Of a stretch of DNA of 64,000 nucleotides, positions 24,477 through 47,183 are shown piece after piece. Made by a program: the position numbers and the translations under genes. Under the pieces are notes generated by a model. That model was not told the DNA's origin. It saw only the letters and a program-made list of their open reading frames with translations, and ran no database searches. The stretch spans positions 66,996,984-67,060,983 of the forward strand of contig NC_088300.1 in assembly GCF_032854445.1 (NCBI RefSeq), in the 5' to 3' direction. Source of the stretch: Liolophura sinensis (taxonomy: Eukaryota; Mollusca; Polyplacophora; Chitonida; Chitonidae). Position 1 is the stretch's first letter. Each line of letters begins with the position of its first letter.

Positions 24477-25109
24477 TATTTTAAGAGTTTTAAAATTATA
24501 TATGTGTACAGAGCGTTTTGCAAATAATCGTGAAAGATGTAAAACCACGAATAAATACGTAGCACAGACATAGATAGCTGGGATTTTACACTGATTGATT
24601 GTCTGACTGATTTTTTAAGACTAGGCCTACACCAGAATTATTCACGATGGCGGCATTTAAGTTTATATAGATGGAGTAAATCAGTGTGCACGACGTCAGT
24701 CACCGATATATATATCTTGCATCAACCATCCATTCGTCATTCTATAGGCCCTATTATATTATTTCTTAAACTCTCTTTAGCCATCAACAACCCTGTTTTT
24801 CGGACATTGCACTAGCTAGTACTTGCAGACATTAAGCTTAGAAACAAGTAAACGACGGACTGTATATTATTTGCTTTGTATAAAGCGGTCCATTGTCAAA
24901 CAGCTCATTTTTGTCGCAAATATCGGTCATTGCTATAGAACCCCATTTTCAGTCGCCTAGGAACACATCCAAGAAAACGTGCACTTTATATGTTTTACAT
25001 GAGAGCCATTGATTTAATGAATGGTTATACGGGGTGATATTTTGTCTCGTTAGCTATTCCAATTATAAATTTAAAGCATGGTTAGGGCCTATTTAATCGC
25101 TATATTTTA

Positions 25110-25752
25110 TCCAGCAACCTGTGGATTGTCGTGGATTTCCCCTGAGCTCTGCCCGGTTTTCCTCCCAGCTTAAAGTGAACATAAAGTCAGCCACGAAAGC
25201 TGAATTAATTACTTAAGTAGTATTCCAGAAATGTTCAAAAAATTAAAAAAATTCTACACCGTTTATCAACAAAGTAAATACTAAACAATCAGTGACGCCA
25301 TTTTGTCATGTTACAGCTATCTAGAGTGACGTCACAAATTCTACGAGCTCTCCGGCACCATTTCGGTGTTAAACAATGTGACAATAAGAAAATATGAACA
25401 AAAACGCCTGATACCCATCCACAGAGTATCAGCTCTGTTCTGTGTTCAAAGGGTCGGTGTTTGTGGACAGAAGCGTCGTGTTTTAGCAGTCCTGCTCATT
25501 CTTGTCCTGCATGAGGCTTATACCACATGGCTACTCGGTGTGAATTGTCCGTCAGTGCCAACTCCCATTGCTGAATTTCATCTTCTCGGCTTTCAAACAT
25601 TCTAGCATTTTTATATATTTTTCTGTGATGACTATTCTTAACATTTTTTCTGTTTATATATAATGGCAGACTGTGTTCACTTTCAGACGCCGACGTATAA
25701 GTGAAATATCCCTGAGTACGGGCGTAAAATACGAAACAAATAAATAAATAGG
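25110..25752 (+). mobile_element. SINE split by a later insertion
   Basis: The left half (25110-25172) runs from GCAACCTGTGGAT to CTCCCAGCTTA. The right half (25683-25752) resumes with GACGCCGACGTATAAGTGAAA and the (AAAT)n tail. A few consensus bases at the junction are lost. Together they form one plus-oriented copy. Confidence 0.75.
25173..25682. mobile_element. 510 bp terminal-inverted-repeat element inserted in a SINE
   Basis: The left end AAGTGAACATAAAG and the reverse complement of the right end (AAGTGAACACAG) form short terminal inverted repeats. The left flank is TA; the right flank is TC, possibly a mutated TA duplication. The interior has a 79-codon frame without recognisable homology, so the element is non-autonomous. 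Confidence 0.65.
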
Positions 25753-25859
25753 CCTATGTTGTTTTATGTGGGTCGGAATAGAACAGAACATATCTGATTA
25801 ATTTTCTACAAAGAAGCGATTTCACTGTAACATTTCCCCTTAAAATAACTGACTACTCA

Positions 25860-25956
25860 GTTTCCCCCCACCATAGTGCTGGCAGCTGTCGTATAAATGA
25901 AATATTCTTGAGTAGGGCGTGAAACACCAATCAAATAGGAATATATAAATAAAGTA
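25860..25956 (+). mobile_element. SINE 3' part
   Basis: Contains CCACCATAGTGCTGGCAGC, CTTGAGTAGGGCGTGAAAC and a decayed (AAAT)n tail. Shadow frames over it on the minus strand are repeat-derived. Confidence 0.85.
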
Positions 25957-26386
25957 GTTGGTTGCCTTTTGGGAGGGTTGGGGGGAGGGGATGGAAGAGC
26001 TGTAGAGAGCCATCGACCATAGGTCCATGTACACTGTAATAATAATTCTACACCAGGCAGTAACGTCTTATGCAGTGCAACTGACATCACTGCATTTTTT
26101 TTTTTTACCTAATTCCGCTTAAGCCAAGGTACTAGAGGACGTGCAATTAGCTACTATTTAAGCATTTACATGAACAGTTAGATTTTAACCCTAGCTGAGG
26201 TAAATTGACAGGAGACAGTATTCAAATGGTTATACGTGTGTCCATATACTAGCTATGACGCTGTCGCCGCTGCTCTGGTTTTATACTTTACGCTGTAAGT
26301 CTTTATAGTAATTACAAGGATCCATCAATGAAAAGAGAGAAGAAGGGTTGGGACACGCTAACCTTCAGTCAAAAAAAAAAAAAAAT

Positions 26387-26550
26387 AGTCTGTTAATTTA
26401 GTGATGCTAGAATGCATTCTGTTATTATAGAACAATATTCTGTTAGCCTAACATAACCTATGTTGGATTAATAGAATATGTGTGTTATATTTAACAGAAC
26501 AATCTGCTGCAATAGTAGAATACACTCTTGCATCGCTCAGACAACAGACT
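26387..26550. mobile_element. Foldback element with about 44 bp arms
   Basis: Left arm 26387-26430 and right arm 26507-26550 are imperfect inverted repeats, sharing AGTCTGTT, GATGC and ATTCT blocks in register. The 76-base loop holds further small inverted motifs (CTGTTA / TAACAG). There is no coding content. It may be the core of a larger element, because a related motif continues to about 26575. Confidence 0.6.
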
Positions 26551-27284
26551 TTCTGTTAAAATTAACACATTCATTCTTTGTCAATGATAACTGAATATTG
26601 TAAATCTTGTAAAACTAGTTTCTTAAAATAAACGCAAATATCATTCAAAACTAGAATAACCGTCTTCGGAGAAAACCGAACAAACTGTGCCTAAAAATAC
26701 TTTTAATTACGCTGTTTGTTTTATACTAAAACAGCGTCCTAGATTATCTTAAATGATTGTCTCATAACTTAATGTCAATTGATGATTTTAATTACTATGT
26801 ACATGAGAAATATGGGGAGCTAGTCACGATATATATGTTATTTCGTAAAAACCCTAAACCGTTTATGGAGGCGATACGTTTACATTTTCACGGTCCAAGG
26901 GAAATAATCCAAGTTGTCAAACGGTCATACACGTATGGGATTGTTCATGTACAATAATTCTTCTAATTTTTGGGCCAGATGTTAGTTGTGTTGTAAGTGG
27001 AATATTACATTTCTTTCCCAGCCGTTTGGAAAAGTAAAGCTATGAGTATGCTGTTCATTTGATGGTCTAACCATCTGAGAAAAAAGAAACGCAATATTTC
27101 TGCTACAATTGCATATGTATTGACTAAAATGAGTAGACCAGATGTACCAAAAATTAGAAGAAATATGGTATGTAAACTAGCTGAGGAAGCCTGGTAAATC
27201 GCAGTTTTTCTTCTTACGTGAACCCTATCATGTACATTTATGATATAACTTACATAATTTTCATTTACTTGATGGTGGTCAGTT

Positions 27285-27560
27285 ATATAGGTGGAGAAAA
27301 CCCGTGCCCAGGGAAACCTCCCACCATTGGCAAGTTACTGACAAACTTATCCACACGTGACCTACAAATATGCAACATGTTGGTGACCAGTAGACTGATG
27401 GTCTTCAGCAAAGGTTAGACTGTGAAACAAGGCCACATGAGCATCGTCAACCAGTCATTATCATCATGGTCCCACAAGCAGTGAAAGCAAGGGAGTCCAC
27501 AAATCACAAGCCTAAGGCAAGGTTTGAACCCACACCTCTTCACAGTGTGATTTAACAAAT
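27285..27560 (-). mobile_element. SINE-like repeat, third family
   Basis: Contains GGTGGAGAAAACCCGTGCCC and CCTCCCACCATTGGCA. A B-box-like sequence appears on the minus strand (reverse of GGTTTGAACCCACACC, near 27520-27535), so the element probably runs minus. Confidence 0.55.
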
Positions 27561-28832
27561 GGAAGACAAGCAGCATCTCTTCAATTGGTATATGATATAA
27601 GACAATTAAAGTGCGTAGCAGCTAACATTGAAGATGTGGTTGCTCAAGATACAAGTCTCTTACGCAAGGAGAGGTAAGGAATTAAAGTAACTTTCAATTT
27701 TATTTTGGTCATAGATGTCTCGGAAAACAACTGGACAGTTGTGTCAGGTCCAAAGAACCTGTGTATGTATTCTGAACAACCACACAATTCAAGTGGTGAA
27801 GTACTCCAGTTGATATATTCACAGCGGCTGGGACCGGCTCCAAAAAAGTTGAGTCAATTCTTACGTGTAAGCCAAACTTGACCAAGTCTCTATGTGGATG
27901 CTGATATGGAGCTGCCTCGTAGTAACATTATGCCACGGACACCTGATACGACATCCCAGTACCAGTATACTGACACCAGCCCAGTCCTGCAGTGATTTGC
28001 CAGTGAGCGTTAAAGGCTAAGAATACACTAAAATGAACTCTATATCAGGTGAAAGACCATTAAGCACTGTCCATGAAAATAGTTCCATTTATTTTTGCTT
28101 AACTTTTCCAACCGAGTAGAATGGTTTTAAAACATCAGAATCAACACTGGTCTGTAGTGAGCCAGTGTATCAGTGACGTCACAGACACATTTTTTCCAAG
28201 CGATGTATGTGTGCTAAGTGGGAAAACTCTCATGTGACGTGACAAATAAATCCAACTATTTTTGTGGGCAGTTTTTAATGGGCTTTCATCTGACATATAC
28301 TTAATGTTTTCTTTGCCTTTGCCTAAAGCGATTCAGGTTTGAAACCTGGGTCTACAGCTTTTACAACGATGCATTGTCTTACACATTGCTCCCCAAGCAG
28401 AGTTTTCCAAAGGAAAAGCAGAAGATGGATAATTAATATCTAAATACACAAATACTGCTTTCAAATGTTTGCAACTATTTTATTTATAGCCAATGACTAT
28501 ATGTGTAACAGAATGGCAGCAATTAATAACAAGAAATCCACAGCAAAAAATATCAAAGTTATTTGTAAAATATATGGTAGTAAAATTATAAAATTATACA
28601 ATTTTTGATAGTATCAGAACCATTAAAATTGCAATTAAAAACATGCTAAGGAAGAGAATACCATTCAATCAAAGAAATGCTTGTAATTTACTGCAAGTAC
28701 ATAATGAAATGCTTATAAACTGTCAAATCTATTAAAGTTAACCAATATATATGAAATATATCAAATCTAAACACATCTTAGACAAATGGAACAGAGAAAC
28801 TGATAAAGATAGAGAAAAAAAAAGGTAAAGTG

Positions 28833-28978
28833 AGCAAAGATATTGATAGATAATAAGATATAACTACACAAACATACCGATAGACAATCAAATATAACTG
28901 AACAATGAAAATCAAATGTAAATGAACATTGATAATGATAGATAATCAAATATAATTGAACAAAGATATTGATGGAAA
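28833..28978 (+). repeat. AT-rich degenerate tandem repeat
   Basis: GATAGATAATCAAATATAA, then CTGAACAA/TTGAACAAAG blocks recur three to four times at roughly 35-base spacing. Confidence 0.6.
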
Positions 28979-29787
28979 ATCTGGACCAAATTTTCTACAT
29001 ACATATAATTATTTTTTGATCAACAGTTCGTATTTCCATCAACAAATCCCTAACATAAAAAATCTTATCACTGTACATTAGCTAACTCAATATACACTGT
29101 TCCTTTGTTTTGACAGATAAAATGGGCGGATATGATGACATAACCAATGAGGTATAATTGAAATATATCGCTTCACATAATGGGCAATACACACATTGTA
29201 CAAATAAAAAGTGAATAGACTGAAAAGGCAACATTATGGATAGGAAGCATCATTCATGTAAAAACCATACATATTCCCTGTTGGTCTGTGCCCTCAAAAT
29301 AATAGCTGTCAAAGCCTATCACTGAACATAAACAGCCTTAATTTTGTTCAAAAATGGACATACAGCCCAATACCAAAAAAGGTAGGGATAATTACACTTT
29401 ATACTTATACATTATTCAAACAATTGGCAATTAACACGCATGTGTTAGCTGGATTCAAAGACATGTCTGGTGGAATCAAGGTAAATACTATCACCATCCT
29501 GATAAACCCGTTCCATAAGTTCATGGTCATTAACATTAACAGGTCATTAACAGCATGTAGTTTTACACCTGAGGATATCAACCTTAACAGGCAATTTATA
29601 ATCCATACAGCAATTAGGGTATGATAAAACTTTGCATAATAAAAACCATCATATATGTGAGATATGTAATATTATGCTGCTACCTCAACATAGGTGCTAT
29701 TGGAAGATACACAAAATCCTGAAACATGGGTGTAACTTTAATCATCATCAGAAACACATGTATATATAGAAACACATGTATGTATGT

Positions 29788-30100
29788 ATGCTAGGGGTTT
29801 AATGTCGTACTTAAAACTTTTTCAGTCTTATGACGATGACCAGTCATCACATGCATCTACTTATATTGTGTCTTCCTGTGGCAGCGAGTTTAAGCTGCCC
29901 AAGTGCTGCCTCCACTGAAGTATCCTGCCGAAGACACCAGACATGACACCCAACCAAGTCATGTTTCCTTGCTCTAACCTCTCAGTGCTGAGCGCCAAGC
30001 GAGGCAGCAGCAAGTACCATTTTTTACAGCCTTTGGTATGAGCCTGGGTTTGAACTTCAGCCTCCCGACTTCGAGGCGCACGCTTAGAAGCTACTTAAAA
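29788..30100 (-). mobile_element. Second SINE-like family, long copy
   Basis: The left end has GGGGTTTAATGTCGTACTTA and a CTTATGACGATGACC block. The right end carries a B-box-like sequence on the minus strand (reverse of GGGTTTGAACTTC). It stops about 40 bases from the kelch gene's stop codon, so it may lie in that gene's 3' UTR. Confidence 0.6.
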
Positions 30101-30138
30101 CCATGGGTCTAACAGTCAAAGACGGTACACATTTCTCG

Positions 30139-31412
30139 CTAATTACATGAAGCATCAAAGGATGTAGTCTCCATGAGAAGGGAGTATTTTGTGGACTGTG
30201 AAAAGTTATCTGTCCCTTTTCTTCTGGCCAGGAGAGCCACTATTATGAGTACACTTACCAGAAGAACTGCGACAATCAGGATCAGCATTACATTGCCCAG
30301 TGTAAAATGCTGATCTCCAAATACCTGAAAATACCACAGGTCATTCATGAACAACGCACTCATGCTGGAATGAATGACCCCAGCAAAGAGATAGAACCTG
30401 TTCCCTGAGTGCCAAGCTGTACTACCATACCTCGCTCCTGGGGTGAAATGAAAGCCGGAAACCTCGGGAGCAGCTACACTTCTGGCCTTCTCCTCAGAAT
30501 TTTTACCGGCAATCCAAAACCAGCGATTTTTAGTGGTATCATACACCCAGGTATCTCCAACGAAAACCGCTGACAACTTTGACATCCGACTCCACATCAG
30601 TCGTTCCCCACCAAACAGCCACAGATATCCACGAGGGTCAACCCAGGTGGCACTACCTGTACGTCCACCAGGGGTACAATTCACGTAGCTGCAATTGTAA
30701 TACACAGGTAACTGGTTGTTATCCAATCCATGTAGTAACTGCCACTTTCTGCTCCTCATGCTGTAGCTCCACAGGCAAGAGGAATAAACAAGTTCTTCTG
30801 ACTGGCTGATATTACCACCAAACATGTATAACGAGTCTTTGAACACCCAGGTCATAGCGGCGTTTCTTTCTGAAGGTGACTCAGAGTTGTGGTCAGTCTG
30901 GTTGGCCTCCTCACCTGGTGTGGTCACTGGTGTCCAGGTGAGAGCTTCTAATGAAAACTGCCAGTGGTCGGACTGTAGCTGACCCAAGTGTATCCCCCCA
31001 AACACATACATATATCTGTCTGTGCACCATGTAGCTCCTTCACCACGGGCTGAGGGGCGAGTCTGATTCTTCAGTGGTAACCAGGTGTTGTTTGTTATAC
31101 TGTACACCCAGGTGTCGTCAAATCCATAACCATCAATACCCAGGCCTCCTGACACCACAAACATTAGGTCTGACACCCCGCAGGCTGAGGCCATGTAACG
31201 ACCAGGGGGAATAACTCCTCTAGGCTGCAACATATTCCAGCGCTCTTCTATCTGACTGAAATACCACAAGTCATTCAAGGGAATTGGATTATCCCCTACG
31301 CCTAATCCAGATCCTCCGAACAGCCAGAAGCCCCCCTGTTGGTCTGCCCAGCTGGCTGCCCCTGATCTCGCATCCGGCCACGACTGAGTGTCAGCTTCCG
31401 CATAAGCCCAAC
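30139..31412 (-). CDS. Kelch membrane protein exon 2
   Basis: A single 1274-base exon encodes the whole propeller, membrane helix and cytoplasmic tail, ending in TGA... at 30139. The open frame continues upstream of the acceptor to 31500, but those residues lack kelch character and the splice to a signal-peptide exon fits better. Confidence 0.92.
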
Positions 31413-32946
31413 CTGACAATGAGACGCAACTACATTTAGCTGTGATGAGCAAATCTAAGCGTAAATTTGTATGTGTATGCTCTGACGACAGGTTTGGCAA
31501 AATTTTCTTTGGTCAAGGACTGGACCTAAACCAATGTCAAACTGCGTTCCCTTAAAAACCTGATCTGGCAGTTTGATTTATTTATTTTTTTATCTGATTG
31601 GTGTTTTACGCCGTACTCAAGAATATTTCACTTATATGAAGGCGGCCAACCTTATGGTGGGCAAAAACCGGGCAGAGCCCGGGTGAAACCCACAGCCATC
31701 CGCAGGTTGCTGCAGACCTTCCTGCGTACGACCGGAGAGGAAGTCAGCATGAGCTGGACTTGAACTCACAGCGAGATCTGGCAGTTTAAGACAAGAATTA
31801 CCCATTAAAAATACGTCTCCATGACCTGAAGTTTGCAGACACTTATGTCCCTTATCTTTTCGTCTATCGATTTATCGAAAGCACAACGTTGATCGCTTAT
31901 TTCTTCAGGCATTCAACCAATTAACCTGTTGTACTGACAAGGGCAAGTGACTGCATCAGTTTTTTAAATGGAACGTGGTCTGACGTTGAATTGGGATCCA
32001 TCCTTGCCCGAACAAAATTTTTGCTAAACCTAACATCAGAGCACTCTTGGACTATTTGTATGTCTGTTTTTCGGTTAAGGCTTTCACTGGGAGAGAGTGC
32101 ATGGCAAAATCGACCATTTGCAGGATGTTGCAACTATTGTGCATTTGTGCTTGTTTTTTCTCAAGGGTATGCTCATGACTGTACATTAATTTAATAAAGC
32201 AAACTGTTTGTGATCCAAATCAGTACTTTATATGTACCAGTGGATGTAAAACATCAGCTCAACATACATGTATGCACTCCTTATAGCGATACCACCCTTA
32301 ACATTTACTTCAACATTGATTCTACTACACAATACACTAAGTCTTGAATTTTGTAATTTACAGTAATTAATATGCACACAGTGCATTCAAGATGAAAGAT
32401 CCCAGTCAGTCTTGAAGCAGATTTATTATTGAAATAAAAGGAATACCTTAAGCCAAAATAAAAGCTTCAAAACTAGCCAGCCAACTAGATTTTGATAATT
32501 TTCTCATCACATACTACACAGAACACTGATCTAATATTTTAAATTTCCATTTCTATTTTTATAGGACTTGAAATGCCATTACAAGAATGGGGCTACACTG
32601 AATTACCTCCCTTGAGTCAATTCTTCCATGTAAATGGCACGTTTTAAGAGTAAGCTGTGCTTAGGTGGTACATGTACAGCTGTACATTTGAAAATGGCTA
32701 CTGGCGAGTTTCAGAGATAAAGAGGCATAAAATTGTTGAAGACCTTCGATCAAGGCAAACTGTTATTTTCTGAAATGATTTGGATAAGCCAAAGATAATT
32801 TTTTAAGCCATTCCAAGGAAATTTAAAAATCTTCTGATGAAAATTCCCATAGAATAAAATAAATCACCTAATCTCTCCGCTGCTGTTTCGTGGCAAAGAA
32901 CAAGAAGGCATGTTACAAGAAAGACTCTTCTGACTGGTTCCTTCAT
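30139..32946 (-). CDS. Kelch beta-propeller type I membrane protein, 2 exons, 450 aa
   Basis: Coding exons are 32946-32868 and 31412-30139 (minus), joined in phase 1 (G + GT = Gly). The donor is GTGATT, weaker than consensus; the acceptor is CATTGTCAG. Exon 1 encodes a signal peptide (basic MKEPVRR, then VFLVTCLLVLC, likely cut after ETAA). Residues about 27-390 form six kelch repeats, each with an FGG/FAG or VSGG turn and a later W: WLFGG, FVVSGG, YVFGG, YMFGG, WLFGG and YLFAG. Several N-glycosylation sequons are present (NQT, NNT, NIS, NCS, NCT). A membrane helix (VMLILIVAVLLVSVLIIVALL, about 400-420) precedes a short basic tail. This is a cell-surface or vesicular protein with an extracellular or lumenal propeller. 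No CUB or EGF domain is present, so it is not attractin or MEGF8. Ligand and function are unknown. Confidence 0.88.
31413..32867 (-). other. Intron of the kelch gene
   Basis: Phase 1 intron of about 1.45 kb. It contains one minus SINE (31575-31774). The rest is unremarkable AT-rich sequence. Confidence 0.75.
31575..31774 (-). mobile_element. SINE copy with 13 bp target-site duplication
   Basis: Tail at left, body GGTGTTTTACGCCGTACTC and AACCGGGCAGAGCCCGGG, truncated at the right within the B-box region (GACTTGAACTCACAGC). GATCTGGCAGTTT flanks it at 31562-31574 and 31775-31787. The perfect duplication indicates a fairly recent insertion. Confidence 0.95.
32868..32946 (-). CDS. Kelch membrane protein exon 1 (signal peptide)
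   Basis: 26 codons plus G from the ATG at 32946. Supported by the signal-peptide pattern, phase match with exon 2 and the lack of a better start in exon 2. The donor is the weak point. Confidence 0.75.
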
Positions 32947-33299
32947 TTTCTTTTCATAGAGATGATCTGTTCAGGGACTTCCATGTAATGGTCTAAATCT
33001 TCCAGCTACAAAGAAAAATGTGAATAATTTATTTTTGGATTTAATGCACGATTGGATTGGGAGTATAAACCCTGTTAACACAAGTGGTTACTACATTTAA
33101 ATGACTTCTACCACTATCATTTATTTCATTACAATAGGGATGTTTCAACTTTGTACTCTTTTATCGATGAAGGTAGAAAAAAGACCAACTGCATCATGTG
33201 AACTGTCAAAAAAACAAAACAAAAAAAAAACCTGTCACACTATTTTTGATGACATTCACTATAACATGTGTCATAAAAAGTAATTTAGAGTAGACGAAT

Positions 33300-33480
33300 G
33301 ATGGAGAAAATTAGTCTGAACCTGTGTGAACTTATGAAGTTCCTTATGAAAAGAACTGAGAGAGGTGGTCAGTAAATTCTTGGGCAAGAAAGGCTGCCTA
33401 ACATTTTTACAAGTCACATGGCACAGTGCGACTGCTTTTACCTTTCACGACAAAAGAGTTCCAACTCGTAACTCCCCTAT
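33300..33480 (+). repeat. Unnamed dispersed repeat R2, copy 1
   Basis: Shares GGTCAGTAAATT, GCCTAACATTTTT, ACAAGTCA and GACAAAAGAGTTC in order with 48265-48450. No family is recognised. Confidence 0.65.
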
Positions 33481-34289
33481 TATCAGTACCTACCAAATCA
33501 ATCATACATCACAGTATATTTCAGATCAGACTACGATAGTGAGTAGGGTAGTCTTTATAATGAATGAATGAATGTCTATGACTCGGTTAACACCACTTAT
33601 CTTATCACTTGTCAATATTTCAGCCATACATGTTCAGCCATCGTGGCGAGGACCTGTTTAGACCAGATAGTTTTCGTATCACAACATACAAATTCAAACA
33701 AAAACAGATGAACTTTAGATGTACTAACATAACAAAAACATCTCATAAAATTAAAAAATATATATATATATATTTCTAAAGTATATAATCTAGAATAAAC
33801 AGAGGATCTGGGCCCAATATTTCATTGGTTGCAAAAAGATTTTAGCCTAACATATTAAAGGAGCATTTACACAGTCCCAACATGGAATAAAGCTGTGTTC
33901 TGGAGATGTGATTTGTTGAACTCTACAAATTGCATGAAACAGCACGTCCTATTTTCATGTGACTAATCAATATAGATGAGTCGAATCAACATTCACTCCA
34001 TGTGAATGCAGCTTTATCCAAATTAAACTTTCAAATTTACACAAATGAAATTTTGACCCCTTTTTCTGTGCTGTGGTACTACTGGTACAATTTTAACTAA
34101 GTTTGATTACCTATATTCGAATATTCTATTTATATAAGATTGGAATTTTAGATTTGAACAAGGCTTTGACTATGAAACAAGCTCCTGTTCACCTTGAACA
34201 AAGTGAGAGCTCTATGAGTTAGGCGTCTATTACAGTGAGCTAAAATTATTTGAGGCTGCAGACATCAGTGCAGTTTGCTCATATGAAAC

Positions 34290-34437
34290 TCAGCAACCTG
34301 CGGATGGTTGTGGGTTTCCGCTGGGCTCTGCCCGGTGTCCTCCCACCATAATGCCGGCCACCGTCATGAATACAAGTGATATATTCTTGAGTGTGGCATT
34401 AAACATCAATCAAATAAATAAATAAATAAATATATTG
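34290..34437 (+). mobile_element. SINE 3' part with short target-site duplication
   Basis: Starts near TCAGCAACCTGCGGATGG and ends in (AAAT)n. TATGAAAC at 34282-34289 and 34438-34445 flank it. Located upstream of ZFYVE21. Confidence 0.9.
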
Positions 34438-35428
34438 TATGAAACAGTGACAAGCAGAGGACGAGGTGAAGGTAACATGGGAAGATGTTCATAGTTTTGA
34501 AGTGATGTCATAGCTGCTCTGAGCCAATCATATTACCACATGCGCTTTAGAATCACGTGACTAAACTACTGGAGGTTAAAACAAACCAAATTTAACCAGG
34601 TGAGATAGGCAATGAATAAGATTTTAGCATGAATAATGAAAAATATAGCCTTTAGACAAGACCTTTTTCTGGAAAAGTAATCAGAATGTGCCTAACCTTC
34701 AAATAGGATAGTTTCATTGTCCTGCAGTTCTTTAAACTTTAAGAAAGGCAAAAATCAGTATCTTGCCCATTTACTTCCATGTTATTTATCACCTCCTAGC
34801 TGGTCCTTTCGAGGAACCAGGATGCTCAAAGCTACATTGGACGATATTCAGAGAAGTACAGCTGATAATAACCGGAAATTGTAGTATGTAAGATAACAGT
34901 ACAATGTGCATAGTATATATACATTCAGTCCGAGATTGCTCTGTCGTTATTGGTTTGCAAAATTAGGTTCGGCCACGGATGGCCCCAAACCAAAGTCAGA
35001 GCGCGCTCCATTTAAAAACCTGACGCAGTTGCCCTTACAGTGTGTTATGGCGTTTGAGACAACAATAAGCTATCAATTGCGTTTCCTCGGCTTGCCATGT
35101 CAGGGCTTGTAGTATTCATCCTGGAGACATGCAGGCCCCACGGGGAGGTCTGTAGTTCAGGAGAGTTTAGCCTTAAAAACATTACATCCGCGAAATGCCA
35201 AAAAAAAAAAAGAAGAAATTATGAAGGTACAGAATTACACCGTACAATGCATCAAAACTGTCTGTTCCCAGAAATCCTGTATATAGCGACGACAGTTTAG
35301 ACAGAAAGTACCACACATCAAACACCCTCCTGTCAAGCTGTCCCATCTTCTGCTCCCAGTATGTCAGCCTCGCTTTCGATCTACAATCTGCGCACAGTGG
35401 TTTTTCCTCTGAGTGGAGATTCCGCAAG

Positions 35429-47183
<11,755 letters not shown>

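Larger units (their letters stand above)
23991..30138. other. Intergenic DNA between CNRIP1 and the kelch gene
   Basis: No gene recognised. It holds common-type SINEs (24337-24476, a split copy around 25110-25752, 25860-25956), a terminal-inverted-repeat element (25173-25682), a foldback element (26387-26550), other SINE-like repeats (27285-27560, 29788-30100) and an AT-rich tandem stretch (28833-28978). A 66-codon frame at 26757-26957 is not assignable. Confidence 0.6.
32947..35428. promoter_or_regulatory. Divergent interval between kelch and ZFYVE21 start codons
   Basis: About 2.5 kb separates the two divergent ATGs. It holds one copy of repeat R2 (33300-33480) and a SINE (34290-34437). 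The last 250 bases before the ZFYVE21 ATG are GC-richer and probably hold its promoter and 5' UTR. No defined core element was identified. Confidence 0.45.
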
